From Pseudomonadota bacterium (lineage in GTDB: Bacteria; Pseudomonadota; Gammaproteobacteria; Steroidobacterales; Steroidobacteraceae), in the NCBI GenBank assembly GCA_021816775.1, contig JAKAXA010000013.1, forward strand, positions 41,565-105,564: 64,000 nt of DNA, given 5' to 3'. A program made the translations under genes and the position numbers. Every line of letters begins with the position of its first letter. Position 1 is the first letter of the stretch. Positions 15,142-27,475 of the stretch are shown piece by piece. The notes below the pieces were generated by a model. It saw nothing but the letters and a program-made list of their open reading frames with translations, was not told where the DNA came from and made no database searches.

Positions 15142-17304
15142 TCACGCCGCCGGTTTCGGGCTGAGGTACTTGGCAAACCAGCGCAAAGCACGCTCCAGCA
15201 CGTTTCTCTCATCGGCGGGCTTGTGAAAGCCGTGACCCTCGCCGGCGTAGACCACCAGCTCGGTGGCAACCCCCATGGCGCGCAACGCATGCCAGAACTC
15301 GAAGGACTGCGGCGCCGGGCACTCGCCATCGTACTGCCCTACCACGATCAACGAAGGCGTCTTGTCGTTCTGGATGAAGTTGATCGCCGAGCTCTTCGCG
15401 TAGACCTGCGGATCCTGGTACACCGAGGCGCCGAAGAACGGAATCATCCACTCGTCGATCGAGTTCTCGCCGTAATAGCTCTTCCAGTCCGACAGACCGG
15501 CGCCCACGACCGCGGCCTTGAAGCGCTTGGTCTGGGTCGGGGCAAACATGGACATGAACCCGCCGTAACTCCAGCCGGTCAGGCCAAGGCGGTTGTTGTC
15601 GATCGGGTATTTCGCTTCCACCCGGTCGATGCCGGCCAGGATGTCGCGCAGGTCGCCGTAGCCCATGTCGCGCCGAACGGCCTTGGCGAAGCGCTCGCCC
15701 TCGCCGAAGCTGCCGCGGGGATTCGGCATCAGCACGAAGTAGCCCATTGCCGCCAGTGGCACCGGCCCGTAGCCGTCCCAGGGCCAGCTCGGGCGCGTCG
15801 CCCAGCTCGGCCCGCCGTGCACGAACACGATCATCGGATAACGTCTGTGCGGATTGTAATGCGCCGGGAACAGGAGCCAGCCCTGGACGTGGAAGCCCTG
15901 GTTCAGCCAGTGAACCGACACGGCCTTGCCCCACATAGTCCTGACGTTGGCGTTGACGTGCGTGATGGCATGCGGTGCGTCCATGACGCCCACAGGCTCG
16001 CGTGCGAGGTTCGTCCGCAGGGTGGCAGCGTCGATCTCAGGCGGTGTGTCGAACGTACTGTAGATGAACGCGACCAGATTGTGCGCCCCCGAGACGGATA
16101 CCGCGGAAGCGAACGTTCCATCGCTGACGTTGGACGCCACTCGGAACAGCCGCTGCTGAGTGGCGGCGGCGTGTCCGTGCAGCCGGAAGAGGGACAAGCG
16201 CGTGGATCCGCCGGCGAAGGACGACACCAGCAGCGCGTGATCGCCGGTCCAGGTCAGCCAGGACGGGGTGATGCCGATCCCAGGGGTGACATCGGCCGGC
16301 TGCCCCCCGTTCGCGCCGATGACGTAGAGATCCCCGCCGGTCGCCCCTTGATCGCTCATCAGTCCGCCGATGAAGGCGATCTGCGCGCCGTCGGGCGACC
16401 AGCGCGGCAGTGCTATCTGCAGACCGTGCAGCGGACCTGCGACCGACCCGGGATCCAGAGCGACCCGCGGCGCCCGGCCCACCGTCTGGGTGTAGAGCTT
16501 CGCCACCCACCAGTTGTCGCGCCCGGGCGGCGGGGCGCCGACATAGGCGACCCGATCCCCGCGCGGGGCCCAATCATACTCGTACACGAAAATCGACCGG
16601 GGCGTGATCTGACGGACCGCTCCGCCGTCCACCGGCAGCATCGCGAGGCGCTGGTGCTCGACACCGGTGCGGCCGATCACCCCGATCTGCGGCTTGGTCG
16701 CGGACACGGCGGCGATGGGATGCAGATCGCCCTTCACGTAAAGAAAGCTCAGCCCGCGGCCGTCCGGCGTCCAGGCGAGCTCGTGCACGAAGCCGTCCAG
16801 ATGGGTGATGCGCCGGGCCTGGCTGCCCGCGGCGCCGACCTCGTAGACGTCCCGCTGGTTCGCCGTCTGCTTCGCGTGATTGCAATTGGAGAGGAACGCC
16901 AGCGTGCGGCTGTCCGGCGACCACGCCAGGCTGCCGTAATGGCACGATCTCACGGCATGGGGAATCACCACCGTGCGCACGTGTGATCCGTCCGCGGCGG
17001 CAATCTGCAGAATCTGAGCGGACTTGGCCCGCTTCGACGGGGTGCCCTTGCCCGGCCCGGCGTGATGCGGCGCACTCGCCTGCGCAGGCAGAGTGAGCGT
17101 CCAGGCAATCGCCGCTCCGTTCGGCGCAACCGAAACGGCATTGAACCGCCGCACATCGCGCAGCCGCCGCATGATCTGCGCAATCCGTGCCGCATCGCGT
17201 TCCCCAGGCTTCGCCACGGCCGCCTTGCAGGGCTGATGCATCGCGGCGGCGCCGAGGCAAGTCAACAGGGAGGCCGTCACCACGGTACCACGGCGCAATT
17301 TCAT
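15142..17304 (-). CDS. Secreted prolyl oligopeptidase family (S9) peptidase
   Basis: A 720-residue exported peptidase with a signal peptide (TVVTASLLTCLGAAAM). A WD40/TolB-like propeller spans about residues 45-430 (SPDSRTLAFLSNCNH, SPDGAQIAFIGGL). A C-terminal alpha/beta hydrolase domain follows. The nucleophile is in TGWSYGGFMSMF, the acid in VVGQYDGECPAPQS and the histidine in AGEGHGFHKP, so the triad is complete. It cleaves short peptides in the periplasm, as do acylaminoacyl-peptidases and dipeptidyl peptidases of this clan. ATG 17304 follows a GGAG box. Substrate cannot be predicted. Confidence 0.9.
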   Translation of the reverse strand: MKLRRGTVVTASLLTCLGAAAMHQPCKAAVAKPGERDAARIAQIMRRLRDVRRFNAVSVAPNGAAIAWTLTLPAQASAPHHAGPGKGTPSKRAKSAQILQIAAADGSHVRTVVIPHAVRSCHYGSLAWSPDSRTLAFLSNCNHAKQTANQRDVYEVGAAGSQARRITHLDGFVHELAWTPDGRGLSFLYVKGDLHPIAAVSATKPQIGVIGRTGVEHQRLAMLPVDGGAVRQITPRSIFVYEYDWAPRGDRVAYVGAPPPGRDNWWVAKLYTQTVGRAPRVALDPGSVAGPLHGLQIALPRWSPDGAQIAFIGGLMSDQGATGGDLYVIGANGGQPADVTPGIGITPSWLTWTGDHALLVSSFAGGSTRLSLFRLHGHAAATQQRLFRVASNVSDGTFASAVSVSGAHNLVAFIYSTFDTPPEIDAATLRTNLAREPVGVMDAPHAITHVNANVRTMWGKAVSVHWLNQGFHVQGWLLFPAHYNPHRRYPMIVFVHGGPSWATRPSWPWDGYGPVPLAAMGYFVLMPNPRGSFGEGERFAKAVRRDMGYGDLRDILAGIDRVEAKYPIDNNRLGLTGWSYGGFMSMFAPTQTKRFKAAVVGAGLSDWKSYYGENSIDEWMIPFFGASVYQDPQVYAKSSAINFIQNDKTPSLIVVGQYDGECPAPQSFEFWHALRAMGVATELVVYAGEGHGFHKPADERNVLERALRWFAKYLSPKPAA

Positions 17305-17467
17305 GTCACGATCTCCACGTCGTCGTTCTGGAAAAAAGCGCGATCGAAACGAAAAATACTAGCACGCGCGCCGTCGAACGTCGAATCATGGCGCCCCTGG
17401 ACAGCGTCTTCAGTTTCATTTTCCACGGCGGATTCCGGCTCGCGCGCATCGCGACCATGCCGCACGA

Positions 17468-18040
17468 ATGTCGAGCGAGGGCGATGCCAAGGTCGTTTGC
17501 GGGAGGACGCCGGAGTCGGCGACCATGCTGGCCAACCTCAAGCGGGCGATGGCCATTACCACCTCCCTCAACCGCCTGACGTTCAGCGATGCAGAGGAGA
17601 TTCGGACATTGTTCAGCCAACTCATTGGCAAGACGGTGGACGAGAGCGCTCTGCTCATCCCGCCTTTCTCTACCGCCGGCGGGGATGAAATCCGTGTCGG
17701 GGAAAATGTCTTCATCAACCAGAACTGCACTTTACTATGACCTCGGCGGCCTCGACATCGCGGACGATGTGATGATCGGGCCGAACGTGAGCCGCATCAC
17801 CGCGGGGCATCCCGTCGAGGCGTCGCGGCGCCGTGACGATCGGCAAGCCCATCGCAATTGAGCGAAGAGTCCGGATCGCAGCCGGCGCAACAATCATCGG
17901 CGGGGTGACGGTAGGCGAAAACTCCGTTGTGGCCGCAGCTGCGGTCGTCACCCGGGACGTGCCCCCCAATACCCTCGGCGGGGAAAATCCGGCGCGAGTC
18001 ATCCGGTCGATCGGCGAGGACCGAATGAGCGTGCACATTC
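17468..18040 (+). pseudogene. Hexapeptide-repeat sugar O-acetyltransferase (Maa/LacA-like), frameshifted twice
   Basis: Three successive frames together make one left-handed beta-helix acetyltransferase. Frame one runs from 17468 to about 17735 (LNRLTFSDAEEIRTLFSQLIG through GENVFINQNCT). Frame two covers about 17738-17830 (YDLGGLDIADDVMIGPNVS). Frame three begins about 17833 (VTIGKPIAIERRVRIAAGATIIGG, ending NPARVIRSI-like). An extra base near 17735 explains the first break and a second indel near 17825 the other. Two independent lesions point to a decaying gene unless the assembly is error-prone. The family acetylates sugars with acetyl-CoA. Confidence 0.75.
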
Positions 18041-18254
18041 CCGTGGCACGGCAATTCACAACGGCGATGGTGCGTTGTGATCTGATGGGCCTCCCTGAGC
18101 GAACGCGCCAGAAGAAGCCTTGCGCTGTTGCCTGCGCCGTGTCAGGCAAACCGGCGTCGCGGACGCAGGTCTGCTCGGTCCGCTCATACCGTCACGGCGG
18201 GAGCGGCCGGCCGGCCGGGACGCGGCAGTGCCGCGTGCAGCGCGCGCTCACCGC

Positions 18255-18929
18255 TCAGAATGCGCAGACCGTCTCGTGCAGCAAGGGAGCGGACTTGATC
18301 CAAGCTCGCACGCCGCTCTCGCCTGCCCGGGCGTGCAAAGCCTCCCCGGGCGGCAATCGCAGCCACGACCAGCGGCTGAGCTCCTCGCCGCCCTCAGTGA
18401 TGCCGCCGCTCAGCACCAGCAGCTCGAGGCCCCGTGCATTCGGGATGTTGATCGAGGCGCGCGCCGCCCACTCGTCGATCCGGACCTGCTCGTAGGCGTC
18501 CTCGAAGAGGATGATCGAGCTGACCTGACCACAGTCCGGCTCCTGGTGCCGTCCTTCGCCCGGGCGCCGCGCAACCGGCTGCAGGTCATCCCTGCGGAAC
18601 TGCCAGAGCTTGACGAATATGATGCAGCCATCCGTACTGCCCGGCGCATGGGCGGTTCCAGGCGGGTTCCTGACGTAAGCGCCTGCGGGATACTCGCCGC
18701 TCTCGTCCTCGAAGGTCCCCTCGAGAACCAGGAACTCCTCGCCGCCGGGATGGGTGTGCCGCGGGAAGCGGCTTCCCTTGGCATAGCGGACGATGGAGCT
18801 CGCCCGCGCCTTCTCATCGCCTATCCGGAACAGCATGCGGCGCTCGACGCCGGCGGTGGGGCTCGCGACCCAGTCCAGTCGGGCCGCATGCACGCGCGCG
18901 CGCTTGGAAAGATCGTTGTTCAGAAGCAT
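18255..18929 (-). CDS. ChrR-like double cupin protein
   Basis: A 224-residue protein with two cupin folds. The first has a complete metal site (RHTHPGGEEFLVLEGTFEDE). The second, from about residue 140, lacks the histidines (SRWSWLRLPPGEALHARAGE). This resembles the cupin part of ChrR anti-sigma factors, but the zinc-binding N-terminal anti-sigma domain is absent and no sigma factor lies beside it. The start at 18929 is set by GGAGG 6 bp upstream. It lies downstream of the Calvin operon on the same strand, 265 bp after tkt, with no evident link. Possible role: sensing or scavenging peroxides or singlet oxygen products. Confidence 0.75.
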   Translation of the reverse strand: MLLNNDLSKRARVHAARLDWVASPTAGVERRMLFRIGDEKARASSIVRYAKGSRFPRHTHPGGEEFLVLEGTFEDESGEYPAGAYVRNPPGTAHAPGSTDGCIIFVKLWQFRRDDLQPVARRPGEGRHQEPDCGQVSSIILFEDAYEQVRIDEWAARASINIPNARGLELLVLSGGITEGGEELSRWSWLRLPPGEALHARAGESGVRAWIKSAPLLHETVCAF

Positions 18930-19194
18930 GGTGGGCCTCCGCGCCGTGTCCCCGTTGGTGACCGTCGCCGCAACACCGGGTAGCGCTCGAGCACTGCCTG
19001 GCGTGACCGAGCCGGGCCGCGGCAATCTGTTCGCGCTTGCGCCCCCGCAGCGAGCGTGAGCTGCGGCCGAGGCAGGCAGACATCCTGCATTATACCGTCA
19101 AGTCACCATCGCGCCCATCGCGAAGCCCGCCGCGTTCATTCGCGTGGAACTCGGACGGGCACTTTTCGCCCGCGGCGAGACAATGCGACGACGG

Positions 19195-21249
19195 CTAGCG
19201 GAGGGACTCTGCCGCGCCCAGGACGACGGCCTCACCGCTTACGGCATCGTGATCCGTCTCGCACCCGAGGAGAGCCTCGATCTCCTGGCGGACCCGGCCG
19301 GCGGTGAACCCGAACTGGGACAGCAGTTCCGGACCCTTTCCGGAGGCGCCAAAACGGTCGATGCCGAGGATCCGGCCTTCGATTCCGACATACGGCCACC
19401 ACGAGAGCGTCGCGCCGGCTTCGACCGCGAGCCTGCGACGGACCGCCCTGGGCAGCACGCTTTCGCGATACGAGGCATCCTGCGCATCGAATACCTGGGT
19501 CGAGGGCATGGAGACCAGCCGTACGCGCCGTCCCGCCGCATTCAGCGCCCTGACTGCCTCCGCGGCGATTGCAACCTCGGAGCCGGTTGCAATCACGAGG
19601 CATTCCGGGATTGCGGCGCTGTCGATCAGCACATAACCTCCCCGCCCGGTCATGTCCTGCTGCCGGCTCTCGCGCGGCTGCTGCGCGAGAGCCTGGCGTG
19701 TCAGCACAATGGCCGTGGGTCCCGGCCGCTCGATGGCGGCCGTCCAGGCCACCGCGGTCTCGAACGCATCGCACGGGCGCCACACGTGTACGTTGGGCAG
19801 TGCCCGCAGACTCGTCAGGTGTTCGACCGGCTGATGCGTCGGTCCGTCCTCGCCGAGCCCGATGGAGTCGTGCGTATACACGAGCACGACCGGAACGTTC
19901 ATGAGCGCCGCCATGCGCACGGCATTGCGCGCATAGTCCGAGAACACGAGGAAGGTGCCTCCATAGGGCAAGAACCCGCCGTGCAGCGCCATGCCGTTCA
20001 TCATGGCGGTCATGCCGAACTCGCGCACGCCGTAATGCAGGTAATTGCCGCCGTCGGCCGAAATCTCGCGCGCAGTCTTGAACCGCGTGTTGTTCGACGG
20101 TGTGAGGTCAGCCGAACCGCCGAACATCTCCGGCAGCGCCGGACCGATCAGGTCGAGAACCGCCTGGGACGACTGCCGGGTCGCCTGCGGCGCAACCTGC
20201 GCCCGAGCGCTCGCGAGCGCCTGTGCCGCAAGGGCTGGCCAGGCTGGCGGGCGCGCCCCGCTGATGCGCCGCTCGAGCTCGCGCGCCAGAGCCGGGAATG
20301 CCGCGCGATAGCGCTCGAGCAGTTCCCGCCAGAGGCGTTCCTCCTCAGCGCCGCGCGCACGATGATCCCATGCGGCGCGCAGCGGCTCGGGGACGACGAA
20401 CGGCTCGTGGGGCCAGCCGATGGCCGCGCGCGTGGCCGCGACCTCGTCGACGCCGAGCGCCTCACCGTGCGCGTGCGCGGTGCCCTGCTTGTGCGGGGCA
20501 CCCCAGCCGATCACGGTCTTGCAGCAGATCAAGGACGGTCGCGCGCTCTGCGCGCGCGCCGCCTCGATGGCCTTGGCGACCTGCTCGCCATCGTGCCCGT
20601 CGACATCGGCGATGACATGCCAGCCGTAGGCGGCAAAGCGCTGCGGCGTCTCGTCCGTGAACCATCCCTCGACGCGCCCGTCGATCGAGATTCCGTTGTC
20701 ATCGTAGAGCACGATCAGCTTGCCGAGGCCCAGCGTGCCGGCGAGCGAGCAGGCCTCATGCGACACGCCCTCCATCAGACAGCCGTCGCCGCAGAACGCG
20801 TACGTGAAGTGATCGACAACCGGGTATCCCGGCCGGTTGAATTCGGCCGCGAGCAGCCGCTCCGCGAGCGCCATCCCGACGGCGTTGGCGAGTCCCTGGC
20901 CGAGCGGCCCGGTGGTGGTCTCGATGCCGAGATCGGGCTCGTACTCCGGATGCCCCGGCGTGCGGCTGCCGAGCTGGCGGAAGCCCTTCAGATCCTCGAT
21001 GCCGAGCGGATATCCGGTCAGATACAGCAGCGCATAGAGCAGCATCGAGCCATGGCCGTTGGAAAGCACGAAGCGGTCGCGATTGAACCAGCGCGGATTT
21101 TCAGGATTGTGGCGCAGAAATCCGCCCCAGAGCGCCTCGGCGACGTCCGCCATGCCGAGCGGCATGCCCGGATGCCCCGAGTTGGCGCGCTGCACCGCGT
21201 CCATCGACAGGGCGCGGATGGCGTTGGCAAGTTCCCGACGAGTGCTCAT
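19195..21249 (-). CDS. cbbT: Transketolase
   Basis: A 684-residue thiamine-diphosphate enzyme that moves two-carbon units in the regenerative half of the Calvin cycle and in the pentose phosphate pathway. Landmarks in order: [20 protein letters not shown], the ThDP/Mg2+ motif [13 protein letters not shown] with following [20 protein letters not shown], and the C-terminal [22 protein letters not shown]. The start at 21249 ([11 protein letters not shown]) is preferred to the track start four codons upstream. It is the last gene of the cbb operon, 77 bp after the aldolase gene, and needs the thiamine diphosphate made by the pathway at 45-51 kb. Confidence 0.95.
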   Translation of the reverse strand: MSTRRELANAIRALSMDAVQRANSGHPGMPLGMADVAEALWGGFLRHNPENPRWFNRDRFVLSNGHGSMLLYALLYLTGYPLGIEDLKGFRQLGSRTPGHPEYEPDLGIETTTGPLGQGLANAVGMALAERLLAAEFNRPGYPVVDHFTYAFCGDGCLMEGVSHEACSLAGTLGLGKLIVLYDDNGISIDGRVEGWFTDETPQRFAAYGWHVIADVDGHDGEQVAKAIEAARAQSARPSLICCKTVIGWGAPHKQGTAHAHGEALGVDEVAATRAAIGWPHEPFVVPEPLRAAWDHRARGAEEERLWRELLERYRAAFPALARELERRISGARPPAWPALAAQALASARAQVAPQATRQSSQAVLDLIGPALPEMFGGSADLTPSNNTRFKTAREISADGGNYLHYGVREFGMTAMMNGMALHGGFLPYGGTFLVFSDYARNAVRMAALMNVPVVLVYTHDSIGLGEDGPTHQPVEHLTSLRALPNVHVWRPCDAFETAVAWTAAIERPGPTAIVLTRQALAQQPRESRQQDMTGRGGYVLIDSAAIPECLVIATGSEVAIAAEAVRALNAAGRRVRLVSMPSTQVFDAQDASYRESVLPRAVRRRLAVEAGATLSWWPYVGIEGRILGIDRFGASGKGPELLSQFGFTAGRVRQEIEALLGCETDHDAVSGEAVVLGAAESLR

Positions 21250-21326
21250 AGTGAACCCCAAGGGGCCTCGCGGCCCGGTGTTGGCCGGCTTGCGCCGGCG
21301 GCGCCTCGTGAATGCCGCGCGCCGGC

Positions 21327-22388
21327 TCAGCCGGCGCGACGCAGCCGTTCGTGCCGGTAGCGCTCGGCCATCTGCTCGAGCGGCACGGGACGGATCAGTC
21401 CGCCCTGCCCGGCACAGCCGAAGGCTTCAAAGCGCTCCTTGCACAGGCTCCGCGCCGCAGCCGTCGCCGCTTTCAGAAACCCACGCGGATCGAAATCCGC
21501 CGGCTTCTGCGCGAGCGAGCGCCGCACCGCCGCCGTCATGACGATGCGGATATCGGTGTCGATGTTGACCTTGCGCACCCCATGGCGGATGCCTTCCTGG
21601 ATCTGCTCCACGGGCACTCCGTAGGTCTCCGGAATGTCCCCGCCGTACTCGCGCAGGATCGCGAGCCAATCCTGCGGCACCGAGGAGGAGCCGTGCATGA
21701 CCAGGTGCGTGGTGGGAACGGCGCGGTGGATCTCCTCGATCCGCGTGATCGCCAGCACCTCCCCGCTCGGCTGGCGCGAGAATTTGTAGGCGCCGTGGGA
21801 GGTGCCGATCGCGATGGCGAGCGCATCAACACCGGTGCGCTCGACGAAATCCACGCATTGCCCCGGATCGGTGAGCAGCTGTTCGCGCGAGAGCTTGCCC
21901 TCGGCCCCAACGCCGTCCTCCTCGCCCGCGAGGCCCGACTCGAGCGATCCCAGGCAGCCGAGCTCGCCCTCGACCGACACGCCGATCGGATGGGCCATCT
22001 CGACCACCCGTCGCGTGACCTGCACATTGTATTCGTACGAGGCCGGCGTCTTCATGTCCTCGAGCAGCGATCCGTCCATCATGACACTGGTGAAGCCGGA
22101 GCGGATCGAGCGCTGGCAGACCCCGGGGCTCGCGCCGTGGTCCTGGTGCAGCACGAGCGGCACATGCGGCCAGGTCTCGACCGCCGCCTGCACGATGCGC
22201 CTGAGGAAGGACTCCCCGGCGTAGCTGCGCGCGCCCGCGGAGGCCTGCAGAATTGCCGGGCTGTCCGTCTCGGCGGCGGCCTGCATGATGGCCTGCACCT
22301 GCTCCATGTTGTTGATGTTGAATGCCGGCACGCCATAGCCGAACTCGGCCGCGTGATCGAGCAGTTGTCGCAGTGAAATCAGCGCCAT
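21327..22388 (-). CDS. cbbA: Class II fructose-bisphosphate aldolase, Calvin cycle subtype
   Basis: A 353-residue zinc-dependent aldolase condensing triose phosphates to fructose-1,6-bisphosphate (also erythrose-4-phosphate to sedoheptulose bisphosphate). Zinc ligands are seen in [12 protein letters not shown], in [12 protein letters not shown] and in [11 protein letters not shown]. The phosphate-binding [10 protein letters not shown] is near the C-terminus. The ORF track extends far upstream in the same frame through the prk gene; the true ATG is at 22388 ([15 protein letters not shown]), directly after AGG-rich sequence. It lies between prk (56 bp) and tkt (77 bp) in the cbb operon. Confidence 0.95.
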   Translation of the reverse strand: MALISLRQLLDHAAEFGYGVPAFNINNMEQVQAIMQAAAETDSPAILQASAGARSYAGESFLRRIVQAAVETWPHVPLVLHQDHGASPGVCQRSIRSGFTSVMMDGSLLEDMKTPASYEYNVQVTRRVVEMAHPIGVSVEGELGCLGSLESGLAGEEDGVGAEGKLSREQLLTDPGQCVDFVERTGVDALAIAIGTSHGAYKFSRQPSGEVLAITRIEEIHRAVPTTHLVMHGSSSVPQDWLAILREYGGDIPETYGVPVEQIQEGIRHGVRKVNIDTDIRIVMTAAVRRSLAQKPADFDPRGFLKAATAAARSLCKERFEAFGCAGQGGLIRPVPLEQMAERYRHERLRRAG

Positions 22389-22444
22389 GGAAGCCTCCCC
22401 GTGGTGTTCAGATGCAACGCCGCAATGCGATAGCGCCCCGGCGC

Positions 22445-23347
22445 TCAGCGCGGCGCGGCGCCGCGCTCCCGGCCGCGAGCGTCGTTGCGCCGCTCGATGA
22501 GCCGCCAGATCATCGGCGTGAAGATCAGCTGCATCGCCAGATCCATCTTCCCGCCGGGACACACGATGGTATTGGAGCGCGACATGAACGAGTCCTTGAG
22601 CATCGAGAGCAGGTAGGGAAAGTCGATGCCGCGCGGGTTGGCGAAGCGGATGACGAGGAACGATTCGTCCGGCGTCGGGATGAACCGGGCGATGAAGGGA
22701 TTCGAGGTGTCGACGACCGGCACGCGCTGGAAATTGATGTGCGTGCGCGAGAATTGCGGACAGATGTAGCTCACATAGTCGGGCATGCGCCGCAGAATGG
22801 TCTCGGTGACCGCCTCGGCCGTGTAGCCGCGCGTGGACTTGTCGCGCTGCAGCTTCTGAATCCATTCCAGGTTGATGACCGGTGTCACCCCGATCAGCAG
22901 ATCGACGTGCTTCGCGACGTTGACCTCCTCGGTCACCACCGCGCCATGCAGCCCCTCGTAGAAGAGCAGATCGGTCTCCCCCGGCAGGTCGTCCCAGGCG
23001 GTGAAGGTGCCGGGGGGCTGGCCGTAGGGGGCCGCCTCGGCGGCATCGTGCAGGTATTTTCTCGCCTTGCCGGCGCCGCTCTGGCTGTAAGTGCGGAACA
23101 GCTCCTCGAGCTCGGCGAAGAGGTTCGTCTGTGGTCCGAAATGACTCAGGTGCTGATCGCCCTTCTCCAGGGCGCGGGCGAACTGCTCCTTCATCTCGGC
23201 CCGGTCATAGCGATGGAAGCTGTCGCCTTCGACGAACGCGGCCTTGATGTGCTCGCGCCGGAAGATCTGCTCGAAAGTCTTGCTGACCGAGGTGGTCCCG
23301 GCGCCCGAGGAGCCAGTGACCGCGATGATGGGGTGGCGGACCGACAT
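22445..23347 (-). CDS. cbbP: Phosphoribulokinase
   Basis: A 300-residue proteobacterial-type phosphoribulokinase that makes ribulose-1,5-bisphosphate from ribulose-5-phosphate and ATP. The Walker A segment reads [15 protein letters not shown], with the doubled Thr typical of PRK. The [13 protein letters not shown] catalytic region and the FYEGLHGAV region follow. Length matches the octameric bacterial form that lacks the plant regulatory cysteines. It is 13 bp downstream of fbp and starts at ATG 23347. Together with RuBisCO it defines an operating Calvin cycle. Confidence 0.95.
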   Translation of the reverse strand: MSVRHPIIAVTGSSGAGTTSVSKTFEQIFRREHIKAAFVEGDSFHRYDRAEMKEQFARALEKGDQHLSHFGPQTNLFAELEELFRTYSQSGAGKARKYLHDAAEAAPYGQPPGTFTAWDDLPGETDLLFYEGLHGAVVTEEVNVAKHVDLLIGVTPVINLEWIQKLQRDKSTRGYTAEAVTETILRRMPDYVSYICPQFSRTHINFQRVPVVDTSNPFIARFIPTPDESFLVIRFANPRGIDFPYLLSMLKDSFMSRSNTIVCPGGKMDLAMQLIFTPMIWRLIERRNDARGRERGAAPR

Positions 23348-23360
23348 GGTGATCGTTGCC

Positions 23361-24461
23361 TCAGACGGTGGGGGTCGTGAACAGGCCGCGCGTGCCGAAC
23401 AGCGGAACGTCGAGCTCGAATTCGTTGTGATCGCGGTGATAGCGCTCGATGCGCTCGACTTCCGCGCGCGCCCCGAAGATGAAGCTCACCTGCTGATGCA
23501 GGCTCTCGGGCCTGACCTCGAGCAGCGGGCCGAAGCCCGTGCTCGCGCGCCCGCCGGCCTGCTCGATGAGAAAGCCGATCGGATTCGCCTCGTAGAGCAG
23601 CCGCAGCCGTCCCGCCTGCTGCGGCTCGCGGCGGTCGCGCGGATACAGGAAGACCCCGCCGCGCATCAGGATGCGGTGCGTCTCGGCGACCAGCGAGGCG
23701 ATCCAGCGCATGTTGAAATCGCTGCCGCGCGGCCCGCTCTGCCCCTGCAGGCATTCGTGCACGTAGCGGCGGATGGCCGGCTCCCAGTGCCGGGAGTTCG
23801 AGGCGTTGATCGCGAATTCGCTGGTCGTCTCGGGAATGCGCAGGTTCGGATGGGTGAGTGAGAACTCGCCGATTTCCCGATCAAGCGTGAAGCCGTGCAC
23901 GCCGTGCCCGATGGACAGCACCAGCATGGTCGCCGGCCCGTAGATCGCGTAACCGGCGCACACCTGGGAGCTGCCGCTCTGCAGGAAGTCCCCGACGGTC
24001 GGCTCGCTCACCCCCTCGGGGCAGCGCAGCACCGAGAAGATGCTGCCGACCGAGACATTGACGTCGATGTTGGAGGAGCCGTCGAGCGGATCGAACAGCA
24101 GCAGGTACGGCCCGCGCGGATACTGCGGCGGTATCGGGTACGGGTCTTGCTGTTCCTCGGTGAGCATGCCGGCGAGCTGTCCGCCCCATTCGTTGGTGCG
24201 CAGGAAGATCTCGTTCGCGAGCACATCGAGCTTCTGCTGCGGCTCTCCCTCAGCGTTGATCGTGCCCGCCTCGCCGAGGGCATTGGCGAGGGCGCCCTTG
24301 CCGATGAGCGCAGCGATGCGCTTGCATGCCAGGCGCACGTCGTGAATCAGCGCGGTGAGTCCCCCGGCCCCGGCGGCCCCGGGGGCTGCATTGAGCCGGC
24401 GCTGTTCCTCTATGAGAAAGCGCGTGAGGGGTGTCGCGTTGGGCATCGCATCAGTGTTCAT
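23361..24461 (-). CDS. cbbF: Class I fructose-1,6-bisphosphatase
   Basis: A 366-residue class I FBPase removing the 1-phosphate of fructose-1,6-bisphosphate. The metal/active-site motif [18 protein letters not shown] is at about residue 120. The conserved [11 protein letters not shown] and the C-terminal [16 protein letters not shown] complete the fold. The start at 24461 ([15 protein letters not shown]) overlaps the cbbX stop by 11 bp, which implies translational coupling. The ORF track started it within cbbX. It is the fourth gene of the cbb operon. Confidence 0.95.
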   Translation of the reverse strand: MNTDAMPNATPLTRFLIEEQRRLNAAPGAAGAGGLTALIHDVRLACKRIAALIGKGALANALGEAGTINAEGEPQQKLDVLANEIFLRTNEWGGQLAGMLTEEQQDPYPIPPQYPRGPYLLLFDPLDGSSNIDVNVSVGSIFSVLRCPEGVSEPTVGDFLQSGSSQVCAGYAIYGPATMLVLSIGHGVHGFTLDREIGEFSLTHPNLRIPETTSEFAINASNSRHWEPAIRRYVHECLQGQSGPRGSDFNMRWIASLVAETHRILMRGGVFLYPRDRREPQQAGRLRLLYEANPIGFLIEQAGGRASTGFGPLLEVRPESLHQQVSFIFGARAEVERIERYHRDHNEFELDVPLFGTRGLFTTPTV

Positions 24462-25386
24462 GGGCCCCCTCTTCGGCGAACACGCGGCTGGCGCGGATGT
24501 CGGCGGTCTCGATCGTCTCGAGATCCTCGCGGGTGATCGGCGCGCCGCGCCGCTCGAACAGCCGGCTCGCCTGGCGCAGACGCGCCCGGTCGAGCGCGTT
24601 GCGGATGGATCGCGCATTGGCGAAGTGCGGCTGGTCGCGCCGCAATTCGATATACGCGCGCAGCGCTGCATCCGCATCGGCGCTGAGCCGATAGTGCATC
24701 TGCTCGAGCATCAGGTGCGCGATGGCGAGCAGCTCGTCTGAGCTGTAGTCGGGAAACTCGATGTGATGCGCGACACGCGAGGAGAGGCCGGGGTTGCTGT
24801 GGAAGAAGGTGTCCATGCGCTGCTTGTAGCCGGCAAAGATCACCACCAGATCCTCGCGCTGGTTCTCCATCACCTGCAGCAGTATCTCGATCGCCTCCTG
24901 GCCGTAGTCGCGCTCGTTTTCCGGACGGTACAGATAGTAGGCCTCATCGATGAACAGCACCCCCCCCATGGCGCGCTTGAGCACCTCGCGTGTCTTGGGG
25001 GCAGTATGCCCGATGTACTGCCCGACCAGGTCATCGCGGGTGACGGCAACCAGGTGTCCCTTGCGCACATAACCGAGGCGATGGAGGATCTCGGCCATGC
25101 GCATGGCCACGGTGGTCTTGCCGGTGCCCGGATTGCCGGTGAAGGACATGTGCAGCGCCGGCGCGCCGGCGCTGAGCCCGAGCGTGCTCCTGAGCTTGTC
25201 AATGAGCAGCAGAGCGGCGATGTCGCGGATGCGCCGCTTGACCGGCGCGAGTCCGACGAGATCGCGCTCCAGGCTGTCGAGCACCTGGCCGACCTGCGAA
25301 TCGCGGTAGGCCGCCTCGAGGTCGAGTGGGGCGGCTGCCGAGCCCTCCGGCCCCGCGGACGGGGGTGTTTCGGTTACGGCGTTCAT
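24451..25386 (-). CDS. cbbX: RuBisCO activase CbbX (AAA+)
   Basis: A 311-residue AAA+ ATPase that removes tight-binding sugar phosphates from red-type RuBisCO by pulling on the large-subunit tail. Walker A is [11 protein letters not shown], Walker B is [10 protein letters not shown], the sensor/arginine-finger area is [14 protein letters not shown]. The N-terminal [17 protein letters not shown] is typical of CbbX. It follows cbbS by 6 bp. Its presence agrees with the form IC large subunit and the extended small subunit in the same operon. Confidence 0.95.
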   Translation of the reverse strand: MNAVTETPPSAGPEGSAAAPLDLEAAYRDSQVGQVLDSLERDLVGLAPVKRRIRDIAALLLIDKLRSTLGLSAGAPALHMSFTGNPGTGKTTVAMRMAEILHRLGYVRKGHLVAVTRDDLVGQYIGHTAPKTREVLKRAMGGVLFIDEAYYLYRPENERDYGQEAIEILLQVMENQREDLVVIFAGYKQRMDTFFHSNPGLSSRVAHHIEFPDYSSDELLAIAHLMLEQMHYRLSADADAALRAYIELRRDQPHFANARSIRNALDRARLRQASRLFERRGAPITREDLETIETADIRASRVFAEEGAHEH

Positions 25387-25392
25387 CGCAGA

Positions 25393-25809
25393 TCAATACC
25401 GCTCTCCCTCGGGGCGGTCGCACGCGTAGGCCCGGGTCGTGTAGCGCACCGCGCGTCCCGGCCCCTCCTCTCGCACCAGCGCGAATCCCGGCTCCTGCGG
25501 CGGCCGGTTGACGAGGAACGAGAGGCGCAGCGACTCGCGACCGCGCGTCGCATCGAAGGCGTTGACCTTGATGTAGTGCCGGGGAAAGATTTTCCGGCAC
25601 GAGGCGATCTCGGCCATGATGCCGGCGGCGTCGCGGATGTCGAACATCGGCATGCCGAACATTTCCCAATAGGAATTGCGCGGATGCGGATCGTCCGTGT
25701 ACTCGATCGACACTGCCCAGCCGTTGGCGAGGCTGTACTCGAGCTGTTTGCGGATCTGCGCGTCGGTCAGTTCCGGCAGGAAGGAGAAGGTACCTTGAGT
25801 GATGCGCAT
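25393..25809 (-). CDS. cbbS: RuBisCO small subunit, red type
   Basis: A 138-residue small subunit beginning MRITQGTFSFLPELTDAQI with NPHPRNSYW-like EYTDDPHPRNSYWEMFGMPM in the first half. The C-terminal extension after about residue 110 (EEGPGRAVRYTTRAYACDRP) is the beta-hairpin tail characteristic of form IC/ID enzymes. This extension fills the central pore and allows assembly without RbcX-type helpers. It starts 27 bp after cbbL. Confidence 0.95.
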   Translation of the reverse strand: MRITQGTFSFLPELTDAQIRKQLEYSLANGWAVSIEYTDDPHPRNSYWEMFGMPMFDIRDAAGIMAEIASCRKIFPRHYIKVNAFDATRGRESLRLSFLVNRPPQEPGFALVREEGPGRAVRYTTRAYACDRPEGERY

Positions 25810-25836
25810 GGCGGTGCCTCGGGCTGACGGTGTGGA

Positions 25837-27420
<1,584 letters not shown>

Positions 27421-27454
27421 TCATTAGGTCTAGTTAGATATTTTTGCCTTCTCC

Positions 27455-27469
27455 ATAAGAGTTTCTTAT
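27455..27469. promoter_or_regulatory. Probable CbbR operator, palindrome ATAAGA-N3-TCTTAT
   Basis: A perfect 6-bp-arm palindrome ATAAGAGTTTCTTAT in the AT-rich gap between the divergent cbbL and cbbR genes, 6 bp before the cbbR start. Position and T-rich/A-rich arms fit a LysR-type autoregulatory site. Further TTAG half sites (TTAGGTCTAGTTAGATATT) lie at 27425-27443 on the cbbL side. Confidence 0.6.
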
Positions 27470-27475
27470 TGATTT

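Noticed and set aside
15223-16986. 587-residue plus-strand ORF
   Set aside because: Antisense to the S9 peptidase gene with shadow-like composition.
20524-20537. FNR-like sequence TTGCAGCAGATCAA
   Set aside because: It lies within the transketolase coding region and its left half deviates from consensus.
19144-21360. 738-residue plus-strand ORF
   Set aside because: Exact antisense shadow of the transketolase gene, which has full family motifs.
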